This document shows, piece by piece, positions 12,611 through 24,429 of a stretch of DNA of 64,000 nucleotides (its first letter is position 1; each line of letters opens with the position of its first letter). The notes beneath the pieces are model-generated. The model worked only from the letters and a program-made list of their open reading frames with translations, ran no database searches and had not been told where the DNA came from. The stretch covers positions 31,432,008-31,496,007 of the forward strand of contig CM049313.1 in assembly GCA_026874595.1 (NCBI GenBank). Reading direction: 5' to 3'. This stretch comes from Sipunculus nudus (Eukaryota > Annelida > Sipuncula > Golfingiida > Sipunculidae). The position numbers were made by a program, and so were the translations under genes.

Positions 12611-13202
12611 AACAGTTAGACCTTCCTGCCCCAACAGTGATGGTATGAAGGCAGACCTTCCTGCCCTAACACTGATATTTTGAACGCAGACCTTCTTGTC
12701 CTAATACTGATGGTATGAAGGCAAACCTTCTTGTCCATACACAGTGATGGTATGAAGGCAGACCTTCCTGCCCTAACACTGTAATGGTATGAAGGCAGAT
12801 CTTCCTGCCCTAACACTGTGGTGGTATGAAGGCAAACTTTCCTGCCCTAACATGGTGATAGTATGAGGGCAGACCTTCTTGCCTTAACACTGTGGTGATA
12901 TGAAGGCAAACCTTCCTGCCCTAACACGGTGATAATATGAGGGCAGACCTTCTTGCCTTAACACTGTGGTGGTATGAAGGCAAACCTTCCTGCCCAAATA
13001 CTGTGATGGTATGAATTAGGGCAGACCTTCCTGCCCTAACAGTAAAGGGGTAGGAAGGTGTACCTTCTTGCCCTAACAGTCAGGGGGTAGGAAGGTGTAC
13101 CTTCTTGCCCTAACAGTAAAGGGGTAGGAAGGTGTACCTTCTTGCCCTAACAGTTAGGGGGTAAGAAGGTGTACCTTCATATACCCTTACAGTTAGGGCA
13201 GG
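12611..13202. repeat. Two-part minisatellite (CTTCCTGCCCTAACA core)
   Basis: About ten units of roughly 40-43 bp (GTATGAAGGCAGACCTTCCT, then GCCCTAACACTG) run into about four units of 37 bp containing GGGGTAGGAAGGTGTACC. GGCAGACCTTCCTGCC within the first unit is a small inverted repeat. The shared CTTCTTGCCCTAACAG suggests the second unit evolved from the first. Confidence 0.88.
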
Positions 13203-14704
13203 AAGGGCCGCCAAAAATAAAGGTATGATATATACCAAACTGAACTTGGACAGAATGTCAGCCATTGAATGCATTTGAATAAATAAGTGTACTTTGACAG
13301 ATATATGCATGTGATAGGGGAGGTGGCTAGGATAAGAAGATGCCCTCAAGTGGGTACATTTCTCTTTTTGTATGATTGTGACACACTAAAGGTTCATACA
13401 CATACAAAGTCTATACCAACATTGGGGACACAGGACTGTTTGCTTTGTGTTACTGTTTCAGAGGGATGCTGCCTGCTGTTAGTTGGTAGCAGTATGGGAC
13501 TAGCGGAGACTATGGTGCCAGATCCAGAATACCTCTGTGTCCTCCCAAGCATCCTATTTGCTACCAGCCAGCTTCCTTGGGGTAAGCCTACATGGAATAG
13601 CATGGCTCTAGGGAGCTGTTATGTCACTTTTAGTTGACAGATTATCTCACTTTATGGCCCCCTGGGAGCCTTCAGCAGATTTGGCTTCCACTCACAACAA
13701 TCATGCCCGGGCAGCAATATGTACTGCTCCGTGGTGGGCTGGTATTAACTTTTAGGGGAAGTCACTGATTCCAGACAGGCAGGAGGAATATTCAAGTGTT
13801 GGTGAATTTAAAAAGCCTAAGATTAAACCTGCCTGCTTACCAACCACCAGGTATATAACCTGTCATAGCAGGCCTCCCAGGTCAAATGCTGGCAGGTGGG
13901 GAGTGACTGGAATCATGATGAATACTACTACCAAACCTGGCAAGGTTTACTGATATGGCATTTGTACCTGTATTACATGTGAGAACCCTCACCATGGAGC
14001 AGCTTTCATCAAAGTTAGCTTATTAATGAGCACTCAAAATGAAAAAGCTGTGCATGCACATTCATCAAAACAAACAGGGATTTCATTAGTAGGATTATGC
14101 TATGTAGTAAATATTAATAAATTATGTAGTTTAAAGGGGTATTCATTATGTTTAAATACAGCATTACATGTTTAATCTTGAGCAGGCTTTGTGCATCCCC
14201 TCAACTTTTTTCATGTCATTAAAATCTGTGGCTGGGTTGAATGAATATCTGAATTTTACAGTATTCCAATGAGTCTGTAGTTTACTATTTAACTGCGTCA
14301 GGTCTTTGTGCTGGTGCTTCTACTGGATATATGACCAGGTTACTGCTCAGGTTGTCTGTACATAAAGACAGTGTATAAGCCTACTCCAAGAATACCCATA
14401 TAAATCCCTATACTTCAGTCTGCAACACTGGGTTTGTTTATATAATTCAACAGGCAACATATGTCAGAAGAATGTAAACAGAAGTTTGGGTTGATGAAGA
14501 TCCCTAATGTGGCATGTTCAGCCTCACTAATCTGTGTTTGTTGTTGAGTTGCTTGTCCCTATAGGTGTGTTTTGAATTTATTTTTCAATCATTCATGGAT
14601 AAAAAGTTTTACTGGTTATATTATCAAAAATATAGGGAAAGGTAAATCTTCTAGAAAAACTACCTGAGTCGTTACCTGGTGTGTGGAAACCATCTCAATT
14701 TAAT
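13203..14704. other. Intron, apparently single-copy, no gene
   Basis: Less AT-rich in parts (13300-13900). A 116-codon plus-strand frame at 13287-13637 has no recognisable domain and no splice support. No repeat family recognised. Confidence 0.45.
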
Positions 14705-15700
14705 AGCTCAGCTGAATGTAAGTCATTAAAAGCAAAGCTATAGCAGTTGCTATTTGCCTGTCTTCTGCCCACATATCAGTCCATTTAATAGCAGGGCACC
14801 AATTGTAATCATTAGCACTAGAAATTTCTAATTTTATAGGCACATTAATTCCGTGACTGATATGTTGATGAAAGCTGTAGGTGAATGTTGACTTTGTTTC
14901 AGACTGAGTCAAAATTGTGTTCTACCTCTTCTTGAAAGATCTCTGAACAAACTTTCCCATAACACCATATTCTACTGTCTCAAAAGCTCTTTCAATGGTG
15001 AGTCCAGTTGACTTGTTTAGTCATACAGAGCCATGACAATAGTTTTTTTTGTCAATTGTCCTTCTTGCCATAATTTAGTACAAATTGTAATCATTAGACC
15101 TAAAAAGTTGCTGCATGCTTGACATCCAGACAGGTCCTGGTGACCTAGAAACCTGAAATCAGATCATAGTGACCTATATTATGTGTGCTGCAGCACATGA
15201 CTGACATGTGATTATAACCTGCATTTGGTGGCACCTCTGTTTAAAGACTGTCTGTGCTCTAAAATGGTCTTTTTCACTTTCCTTCAGATAAGTTGGTAAA
15301 TAAAAACACTTGAGCCATAAATCATATGCAAGGATCCATTGGGGCTAGGGGAATTCAATGAATTCTTTATTGATGTTTCCACCAGAGTTCAAATCTTGCT
15401 GAACAAAAAATTTTCTGATTTCACATGATTCCATATATGGTGTAAAACCTTTTACCTTTTATCTCATGAACCACTTCACCAATCATATCCAAATATTTTT
15501 AGGTATATTGATCAAATGACTGGTATTTGTTTAAACCTGCAGGTGGTGCGACCTCTGTTTAACGATATTCTGCATAAAATGTTACAGCCATATTTCTTGG
15601 CCACAACCATGATATCTGCAGTTGAACCTCCAATTTCTGTATCTGTTTCTCTAGACATTTGTTTTTCCAAAATTCAAATTGAGGAATGGAAATTTTCCTC
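14705..15700 (+). repeat. Degraded family A fragments
   Basis: AGCTCAGCTGAATGTAAGTC at 14705 is a decayed family A 5' end. Blocks at 15080-15180 (ATCATTAGACCTA, CAGGTCCTGGTGACC) match the A2 interior. A second internal block lies near 15480-15560. No 3' end is seen. Confidence 0.45.
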
Positions 15701-15945
15701 TATTAATTGAAAAGTAGAAAAACAGAAAATATATATCTTATAATAATAAGATTTAGAAAAAAAATGTTCTGATGAGATAACATTCCTGGCAGGATCAGGA
15801 TTGGTTATATGCATATCGGAACCTTGATATGCTCTCATGTTAAAAAAATAAATTGTGTACCTTGCATATCCGTAACCTCAAATATCTGAACAAATTTTAA
15901 GTCCCCCCTGTAGTATTTGGATATTCTAGGTTCTTCTCTATTTTT

Positions 15946-16587
15946 AGCGAACCTGTGAGCTTATGTTATATATGGTGTGGCGTCATCTGTCGTCCAGTGT
16001 CCAGCGTCTGTACGTTAACCCATACTATCTTGAAAACGGCAAGAGTAAACATCACAAAATTTTATGCAAAAAAAATAGTCATCTAAAAAACTCTATCGGA
16101 TTTTGCTTATTTTTTGGCTAATTGCATTTTCTTAGATTTTATAGGGAAAAAGCTAAAAAAGCTTTAAAAATCTTCTCTGAAACTGTTCAGCCAAATTGTC
16201 CAATATTTCACAGAAATGATTCCTGGAACAATCTCTCTCAAGTTTGTTCGAATGGTTCGAGTTCAGAGATTTTTGGCCAATTACAGGAGGTTGAACTTAG
16301 TGATCTGTCCAAAAAAAGTACACTAAAATTAAAATCTCAGAAACGGCTGGAGCTATCATTACCAAATTTTTATGCCAATGTTTGTCACATAAGTCATATC
16401 TGAAATTGAAGTATTGGTGGCGCCACCTGCATTGATCTGTTTTTCACAAACAAAAATGTAATTTTAGACTCTTCTAGCTTATCCATTGATTTATGATGAA
16501 ACTGTTAACCTGATTGGTTTAAACTTTACAAGAATTATTCTATGATAGGGTTCTGCCAGTTTGATAAGAATAGATTGGGTAAATGCA
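15946..16587 (+). mobile_element. Family B element B2, 5' part
   Basis: It starts AGCGAACCTGTGAGCTTATG and runs through GGCGTCATCTGTCG, CTGTACGTTAACCCAT, the TTATAGGGAAAAAGCTAAAA block and GGTGGCGCCACCTGCATT. It aligns by eye with 48225-48720. It merges into the minisatellite that follows. Non-coding. Confidence 0.65.
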
Positions 16588-17045
16588 GCATTGAAATGAT
16601 GTCCTGACATGACCTTGTTTTAGGGGTCTAAGATGTTGAAATGATGTCGTAACATGACCTTGTTTTTAGGGGTTTTGGGATGTTAAAGTCCTGACATGAC
16701 CTTGTTTTGGGGGTCTGGGGATGTTGAAATGGTCTCATGATATGACCTTGTTTAAGGGGTTTGGAGATGTTGAATGATATCCTGACATGACCTTGGTTTA
16801 GGGGTTTTGGGATGTTGAAATGTCCTAACATGACCTTGTTTTAGGGATTTGCCGATATTGAAATGTTGTCCTGACATGACATTGTTTTAGGAGTCTAAGA
16901 TGTTGAAATGATCTTCTGACATGAACTTGTTTTAGGGGTATGGGGATGTTGAAATGATTTCCTGACATGAACTTGTTTTTAGGCACTGAGGATTTTGATG
17001 TTCTGACATTACCTTGTTTTAGAGGTTTGGGATTGTTCTGACATT
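16588..17045. repeat. Minisatellite of about 45 bp (TGACATGACCTTGTTTTAGG)
   Basis: Roughly ten units. Each unit has GATGTTGAAATG, a variable step, then CTGACATGACCTTG and TTTTAGGGG. Units vary by a few bases in length. Confidence 0.88.
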
Positions 17046-17582
17046 AGTCATAGTTTTCGAATTTGTGTTAACATTTTAAGACAGTTTTTTCAATTTAAAG
17101 GCAATTTGACATTTTAGTATCTTGAAATTTCAGGTATGAACATGTCTTCGGTCTTGATACACTGGCATTCAGTATTCTCAGAAAAATCAAACAGAATTAT
17201 TCATTATACTCACTTAGTCTCTTTTTACTATATCTTACTTAAGTAAGTCTGTGTATTTGTTCACAGTTATGGTGCTGGCATTTATGAAATCTTAACATAG
17301 CAGTCCTAGCACTCATGGCATACTTTCAAAATGTTTAAAACAAAAAGACATTCAGGCCAGGTCCTACTTTAAAATACAGATTTGTCCTAGGAGTTGCGGT
17401 CAGGAGGTTCCAGTGTGAAATAGAATAATCCTACCTTCTTTCATATGTAAAATGTTCATAAGTTTGCATTGATACCACTACACTTGATACCACACTTCAA
17501 ACAGTTCATGAACTATATTATAAGCTCTTTTTGCAGTTTATTTGCCATGGTTTATGATTTCTTGTTTATCTGCAGTATTTAC
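17046..17582. other. Intron between exon b and the minisatellite
   Basis: No repeat family recognised. It contains the donor side (GTAAATACTGCAG) of exon b in gene orientation. Confidence 0.5.
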
Positions 17583-17735
17583 CTTCTCTTTGAGCTTGGT
17601 CTTTGTCTGCTTCCCGCCTGTACCATGTGACCTCTGGATATGGAACACCTGTCACGTTGCATGTTAACATGACCATTTCTCCCTCACGGGCTCTCACGTC
17701 ATCACTTGATAACTCATCTATAATTTTTGGTGGAA
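17583..17735 (-). CDS. Exon b: first half of Ig domain 2
   Basis: A 153-bp exon: two bases, 50 codons, one base. The acceptor reads TTTACTTTCAG and the donor GTAAAT. The product runs PPKIIDELSS, DDVRAREGEMV, LTCNVTG, VPYPEVTWYRRE, then a charged stretch ADKDQAQRE. This is the A to C strand part of an Ig2 domain: the linker PP-I, the E-G-E turn, the first disulfide cysteine, and the core tryptophan twelve residues later. NVT just after the cysteine is an N-glycosylation sequon. The close match of PPKI, V-EGE, C-A-G-P-P and VTWRRE to lachesin/DIP Ig2 is the strongest family evidence in the window. It joins exon c through a split GCT codon (Ala). Confidence 0.92.
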
Positions 17736-17805
17736 CTGAAAGTAAATTGAAAATTATGTCAGTGTTTTGTAATACATATCTGTATTTAATTGTGTTGCAA
17801 GCGTT

Positions 17806-17939
17806 AGTGAACCTGTGAGCTTATGTGATGGCATGGCATTTTCTTTCCTTCTGTACATCATCCCTAATTTAACCCATCTTAGAAACCTCAAGAGCTAGCA
17901 TCACAACATTTTCTGCAAAAATGTCACATGTCAAACCAG
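17806..17939 (+). mobile_element. Family B element B3, 5' end, interrupted
   Basis: It begins AGTGAACCTGTGAGCTTATG and carries GAGCTAGCATCACAACATTT and GCAAAAATGTCACATG, as in the other B copies. It is broken at 17939 by the insertion described next. The text after 18829 (TATGTTGTGGCG) is a plausible resumption, because B1 has ATGTTGTTGGAT at the same place. Confidence 0.6.
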
Positions 17940-18829
17940 GGATCGAAATATTACATTCCTGAATTCCCAAGGAAGCTAACTTTGGTGTCGGGAAGGCATG
18001 GTATTGACTCGGAATTCCCGATCGGGAATGTAAAATATTTGACCTTGAAAAACATATGTAGAATTGTTATTACTAAGTCACGTGAAAAGGCATTTTTAAT
18101 TTAGCAGTGAGCTCAGAAAGCCAAAATCGTTTAATATTAATTTGCGATGGTGCACATGTACCCACATTCACACTTTCCATTGCAAACAGTACTGGGAGCT
18201 CGCTTGGTTGCACGCAGTGACCCTAATACAGGTGTCACCAGCTCTGCGAGTGTACCCAAAATGCCACAAGGTTGACCTTTATTCAAATTCCACCGTGCGA
18301 CAGTATTCGATCAGGGGAATATCCTTCCCCCAACTGGCAGCCCCAGGATCTGAAGCTTTTTTTTTAATTCCATGCAGAGAGTATGATTTTAGCATAATCA
18401 TCGGGATATTTTACGTTAGAGTATGCTATTAAGATTAGAAGTAACTTATTGTGGGTCTCCCCAATCGCAAACAGTCTCACAGCAGACCAATCGAGCCAAT
18501 CATGGTGGCCATTTCTTTTATTTGCATATTTCTACACTGGACTGAACGTGTCAGGTATTTTGATTTGAATAGGAATTCCCCTCATACTATTCATCTGCCT
18601 CATGGCCTAACGGCCATGTGACCTCGCCGACACTCAATATTATAATAAGCTGGAGCCCGGGAATATACCTTGATGAGAGTGAGATGTTTCTCGTGACTGG
18701 ACGACTCGCTATCGCAGTATAATTCACACGAAAACGTCACAACTCAGAAAAATTATTCAATTGTCGACTTTTTATAATTTCTCGGACCGGGAATCTGGAC
18801 GTTTAATCGTTTGATACTGGTCAAACCAG
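17940..18829. mobile_element. About 890-bp insertion with 10-bp direct repeats (hAT-like candidate)
   Basis: GTCAAACCAG occurs at 17930-17939, just left of this block, and again at its right end, 18820-18829. A duplication of 8-10 bp would fit a hAT-type target site. The inner ends read AGGGATCGAAATATTACA on the left and, inverted from the right, CAGTATCAAACGATTAAA: a weak imperfect inverted repeat. An inner palindrome ATTCCCGATCGGGAAT lies near 18012. The block is less AT-rich than its surroundings. No transposase frame seen. Confidence 0.55.
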
Positions 18830-20202
18830 TATGTTGTGGCGACCATCACCGCGAGCAACTAGATTTTCCAAGTCGAACTGGCATAGTTTCCTTGGCTACG
18901 TAACACGAACATTTCATGAATAAGGTGTACAGACAAAAAGACTTGTCGTTATAATAATCAGTTTGAACTTTTATTGAAATGTTGGTGTCTGCCAAACAAT
19001 TATTAAAAGGAAGCGCTAGCCGCAAATTTTCAAGGCTCACAAGTCACATAGTTCCTTACGCAAAAATGACACACAAATGTTACATTTAGTTTCAATTACC
19101 GCTTTTTTATCTTTAATTTACTGGGAAAAGAAATTTGAGTGTTTATTCATTTCATACTTGTCAAACAATTTCTTCTTATAGCCACAGATCTAAACAGACA
19201 GACATCATACCAGGGCAAAGTATACGCTGGCACGGCCCACTCCCTATATGCCTATATCTTTTTTTAATTAATCAATGGCGCATAGAGCCTTACATAAATG
19301 TATACGCCATGTCTTTTTTCATAAGTTCAGTTTTTCATAACATAACTAAGTTTCAATACTGATTTGTCACTTTGGAACTTCCTCAATAGGCAACAAATAT
19401 GATTGTATGTCGGCAGTTTCCAATCTGCACATTGATGTATACCATGGATCTTGAGACATAGGGCTCCCATCAGTCATTTTGGAAAAGTTTACGATTAACC
19501 TTTTCATCATAAGCCCAGTTCAAAACTTTTCTAAGGTTAACTTTTCTTTTTATATTCTTTAATTGCAGGAAAATATGCCATATTGTGAGCAAAACTAATG
19601 GACTTGGCTGCCATTAATATGTAACAAAATTGATAGGGGTGATTTGAAATACATGAATGAAAAAGAAAAACTCTAGTTCTAAGTGTTAAATAACAAAATC
19701 AGTCATATTAAGTATAACTTGGCAACGCTTAATAATCCATGGCATGCTTTTTTAAATATTTATTGTATATGGTTTCTCTGTCCAATTAATAGATTTAAGA
19801 AAACAAAATAATTAAGAATAAGTGTTGTTATGCAGATCCATAGACAACAAATTATGAAGATAAAGATTGGCTCTTTAAAGGACAAGTTGTTCATTTTACC
19901 AATATAACCCAATTCTGTATGAGGGAATGTAACTTTTGAATGGGGAATGTAACAGCACTGCACAGCATTCCCTCAGGGGAATGTAACTTTTTTCCATTAT
20001 TTCTATACCTGCAAACATTGTGTAAGATGTTTTTGTCGTGCTACCTACACCAACTTTCATTTTACAAGGGAAACCTAGTTCCCACTAAATATATTTCTCT
20101 TGAATGTCAAACCTGAACTATAGGGCTCACCCTTTGTCTGTTGTAGGTCTGTCAGTTAGCAAAGGACAAATCGTAACTGTAGAACCTAGTAATTTAACTC
20201 TC
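18830..20202. other. Intron, no gene; small family A fragment at the end
   Basis: No domain or splice-supported frame. Near 20040-20200 a short block (CTATAGGGCTCACCCTTTGT, GGACAAATCGTAACTGTAGA) is a family A fragment. Confidence 0.45.
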
Positions 20203-20640
20203 TTTACAGCAGACTTTTGGGTGTGGATGGGTGTGTTTCTTTAAAGCCCAGCTGATGGTTGTGTTTCTTTACAGCCCGGCTGATGGGTTTGGATGGGTTT
20301 GTTTCTTTACAGACTAGCTGATGTATGTGGATAGGTGTGTTTCGTTACACCCTGGATGATGGGTCTGGATGGATGTGCTTCTTTAAAGCCCAGCTGATGG
20401 GTGTGGATGGGTGTTTTATTTTTTCAGCACGGCTGATGGGGGTGGATGGATGTTTTCCTTACAGCACAGCTGATGGGTGTGGATGGTGTTTTCTTTACAG
20501 AAAGGCTGATAGGCGTGGATGGGTGTCTTTTTTTTTACAGCCCAGCTGATGGATGTGTTTTTTTACAGCCCGGCTGATGGGTGTGGATGGGTATCTTTTC
20601 TTTACAGCCCAGCTGAAGGGTGTGTTTCTTTAAGACCTGG
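20203..20640. repeat. Minisatellite of about 40 bp (CAGCTGATGGGTGTGGATGG)
   Basis: About ten units of the form TTTCTTTACAGCC, CAGCTGATGGGTGTGGATGG, GTGTG. Unit length varies from about 25 to 45 bp. A plus-strand frame of 74 codons inside it is a repeat artefact. Confidence 0.88.
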
Positions 20641-21595
20641 TTAATAGGTATATCCTACAATCTCAGGAATAATGCATGACCAATGGATGTTTGCCCCTAA
20701 GGATTATATAGAAGTAGATACAGTGTTTCTTAAAAGTTCAGACAAATGAACAGAAAATGGCCAGTAATGACTAGTGTTCCCAGTAGGAGGCATAAGTGAC
20801 CCATCAGTCATTTTAGACCACATGACAACTGTGTAAGTGAAGTGCAGCAGGAAACCTTGGCTGGCCTTTATTGCTGCACATATACCTTACTGCAGCAGCT
20901 GAGTGTGCCACCAGCTTTGTTCACTTTGCTCAGATGGCAGAACCACCTTTTCTTTCACTTCCTGGACTTTAAGTGGCCAATTAACTGCGTCTGATTGCAC
21001 ATTTATGTCCTAGGTTGTACTAAGCTTTCAACAAGTTATCTGTAGACAGGCATTTCGTGTTCATGGCCTTGTACATCTTTCTGCTGCCATGGCAATGCTG
21101 TTAGCAGCATGTTGTGTGTGCATTAGGTTGATGAGGTAGTTTTCCTTGGGGATTATAACAGTTCTTTCTCTCTGGGGATATGTTCCTGTTGATCTGCTGT
21201 TAAAACTCAAAATTTTGTGTGAGGAATCCATAAATCCTGAAAGAAAAAGTGAGATGGCACTTTGTTTTCTACCTTCAGCTAGCTGTGTATTTAAACACGT
21301 TTTGTGGATTTGACTAGTGTTGCCAGCATGAAGAAAATACAAGTGTGACATGTTGATTGTGTAAAGGTTCCTTTACAGTGTTTTCATGTTCTTTTTGTGA
21401 GCCAACCTGGGCCTATAAACATGCTGTAATTTTATTTGTGCAGATGCTGCTGTGCACCAGTAGACTTTTGAAGTTTGATAATTTTTTCTGAAAGCCTCGT
21501 ATAGTTACTGCAGTATTTCTATAATGGTTCTGTCTCTAAAATGATGAAGAGATGTAAAAGTTCTTTCAAGATTTTTACTTAGATTTACAGTTTTT
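20641..21595. other. Intron, apparently single-copy, no gene
   Basis: A minus-strand 96-codon frame at 21061-21351 shows no domain. No repeat family recognised. Confidence 0.45.
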
Positions 21596-23080
21596 AGCTC
21601 AGCTGACTCTAAGTCATCAGAGCTATAGTCTTTGTCCGTCGTTTGTCCGTCTGTCTGTTAGGCACGTTTTGAAACTGTTAGACCTACAAATAAAAAATTT
21701 GGCATACTGTCAGATGTCCCCAAGATGTCCAAACTGAAAAATGGGTCACTGTGACTTCATTCCTTTGAGAAATTAAAGAGCATCCCATGAGTTTGTTGCA
21801 CTGGCAACAGGAATATAACCTCCCACAAGTTTGTTGCACTCTTGACAGGAATATAACCTAATGTTCTGCACTCATGACACATGAAAGGTCCATGTGGACA
21901 TCATATCTACCTATCCTAATGGTATGAAAGTTGAAAGCAGATCAAGTAATGTGTTGTCTAAAATGCTTGTTATGTCCTACATGGCTTGTTGTTGTTTTTC
22001 CAAGCACAATTCTAATCTGGTTTGAAAGTGACGAAATAGCCGTTCAAACAGCGAAATTTAAAGTAAATGCCAATACTCCAGTCGTACACCTGGTACAGGT
22101 TTTAGAATACAAGTTGCAAAGTCACAGCTAATATGTCAGATACATGGTTTACTAGCCGAGTTAAAAAGAATAAGACACCTTTGATAGGTATGTTTAATTC
22201 TCACTACAAGTCGAAGGAAAAACCTCAGTTTTTCATTAAAAACCTATTATCACACTGCAGGACTGCCTAACATCAAAACCACTTATCTTCATATTAACCA
22301 TAAATATTCCCATATATAGTTTCTATGTACATGTCAGAAAATAAATCAGTATTACTAAAATTTATAAAAGTTATGGGCCCAAATATAATGCACTTTGTAA
22401 AAAATCAGGAAAGAAATTTACTCAATTAACTTGATAAGTGTTGAAGCTAGAGATATTTTTCACATATATAAATTTATATAATGAAGATTCCATTGTATAC
22501 CCAAAATTAGATCTTAATTTTGTAGTTTTTTAAGTTATTAGCATTAATATAATATCAGTAGCTCAAATTTTGTCCAACTTTAACCAAGGCATGTTTTTTT
22601 CTGTATGTACATTTCTGAAATTTGAAAATGAAAGCTAAAAAAAGGCTAGTTATTAAAGTTTCTTTCAGAGTCTCTGTTGTATACATTGGCATCTCCAGGC
22701 TGCCCACTTGTGGTCACTACAGCCCTGCCTGGGTAACCTTACTAGTGAACCAACACCAACAACCCTGCTGTCACAGGTGTACAGTTATTCTCAATTGAAC
22801 AAATGTGTAAACTGCTGAATTGTCAACAGCTTATCAAAAGGCCAGCCAATGAGATTGGTAATAGTATTTATCTTATATTCACAAACTGCCAACATGCTTC
22901 AGTTTCACCATTAGGAAACATATGGTCAGGTCACAAAATATTAGTTGCAACAATATCTTCAATCATATCAACCATTCATGGCCTATATTACCTGCTCCTC
23001 TCAATCTTTATCTCCATTTTATAATATTTTAGATTTTTAACTTCAAGGTCAACTTCAGCTGAGCACATGGGTCCCCAATA
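21596..23080 (+). mobile_element. Family A element A5 (about 1.5 kb)
   Basis: The 5' hairpin AGCTCAGCTGACT ... AGTCATCAGAGCT is at 21596-21624. Shared blocks include CAGATGTCCCCAAGATGTCC, the ATCAAAACCACTTATCTTC region and the CAACAGCTTATCAAAAGGCC block also found near 3725. The degenerate 3' end CAGCTGAGCACATGGGTCCC lies near 23056-23075. It lacks the central kilobases of A1. Non-coding. Confidence 0.65.
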
Positions 23081-23466
23081 TTTCATATTGGTAAGTTAGT
23101 CAGTCAGACAATTAAGGAAAGTACCAGGAGTGTACATTGTATCTCAGCGTCACAAGAAATGAGAGGAAAGATCATCCTAGTGACATCACCATAGTGAATA
23201 TGGAGTGAGCATCATGGCTTTAACTTTCTTGTCTTCATTTTAGAAACTTTTCTATGCAAGTCTTTATTTTGTTACGCAGAAGCTACTTGTTTTTATACAG
23301 CTGCTTGTCTCAGGCATGATAATCATGGTGGTCCCTTGTCTGATAACCCTAGATGATTCCTGCAGTATTAAATGTCTCAATGGCAGCTGTGGTTGCCGAA
23401 TTGCCTCCAGGTAAACAGGGCCTTTATGAAGAACAGATGAAATAGACAATTGACATTCAGTCAACG
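23081..23466. other. Intron, nothing recognised
   Basis: No coding or repeat signal. Confidence 0.45.
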
Positions 23467-23652
23467 TTGTCATCTTTTATATTTTATTGTTTTCAAATTT
23501 TACAGCTACTATCCATTTATATTCTATTGTTTTCAAATTTTACAGCTACTATCTATTTATTACTATCTATTTATATTCTATTGTTTTCAAATTTTACAGC
23601 TATTATCTATTTATATTCTGTTGTTTTCAAATTTTACAGCTACTATCTATAA
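23467..23652. repeat. AT-rich minisatellite (TTGTTTTCAAATTTTACAGC), 4 copies
   Basis: Four copies of TATTGTTTTCAAATTTTACAG separated by CTACTATCTATTTATATTC-type spacers, at a period of about 47-59 bp. It opens three overlapping plus-strand frames that are not genes. Confidence 0.9.
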
Positions 23653-24429
23653 TAAAAATATCACATTCAAGGACTAAAATAATTCCCTCATTAATTGTTA
23701 TCTTAATCAGGATATATCTAAAAACAAACAAAAAATTTTATAATCTTTCACTGCCTTTGAGAATTAATAAATATACAATGAAAGCATGGAACCAGTTCAT
23801 ATGGGCTACATTTCTCTTCCCACAGACCAATAAAACCCAAAACAGACATGCATCAGAGTCCAAATCATAACCATCAGTTTTAAATTTACGGAGTGTGTAC
23901 CCTAGGTCTTTCTTTACTAGTGGTGTTTAGTTGATTATTTAGTTGAGGAAGTTACTGGGATAATAAATGCTTGCATCAGGAACGTCATATGCATGTGCAG
24001 CGGACATCATAGTGAGAGAACTGAATAAAGGCCCAGACCAAACATTATCCAACCTTCATGATTGCTGTTAACAGGACAAACTGTTACATCATTATACCTT
24101 AAACATTTGAGACATCGTAGATCAGGTTTTGTAGAGCTCCCTAGGGAACCCATATTACTTCATACATGTAGCAAACTTGCCAGTATTTGAAAGCTGGAAA
24201 TCTTACTCAATGCAAGCACCAAAGGCACTTGCCCTTGACAGGTGGGGTCCAGGGCCCAGCCTTAGGGACTAAATCCCTCTCAGGGATGTATCCAAACAGC
24301 TATTTATTTAAGTATGCATTACCTATAATAAGTTGTACTACGTTTGGTGCATGGTGTGCTTGATAAGTTGCTTTCTTAGCCTTATTCAGATGAAAGTTTG
24401 ATGAAAGTCTCAAGACAGAAGAGGGCGAG
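23653..24429. other. Intron, nothing recognised
   Basis: No domain, hairpin or repeat family seen. Confidence 0.45.

Noticed and set aside
13287-13637. 116-codon plus-strand frame as a gene
   Set aside because: No recognisable domain, weak start context, no splice support, within the intron of a minus-strand gene.
23450-23870. Hydrophobic Tyr/Phe-rich frames as a membrane protein
   Set aside because: Created by four copies of an AT-rich minisatellite in three frames.
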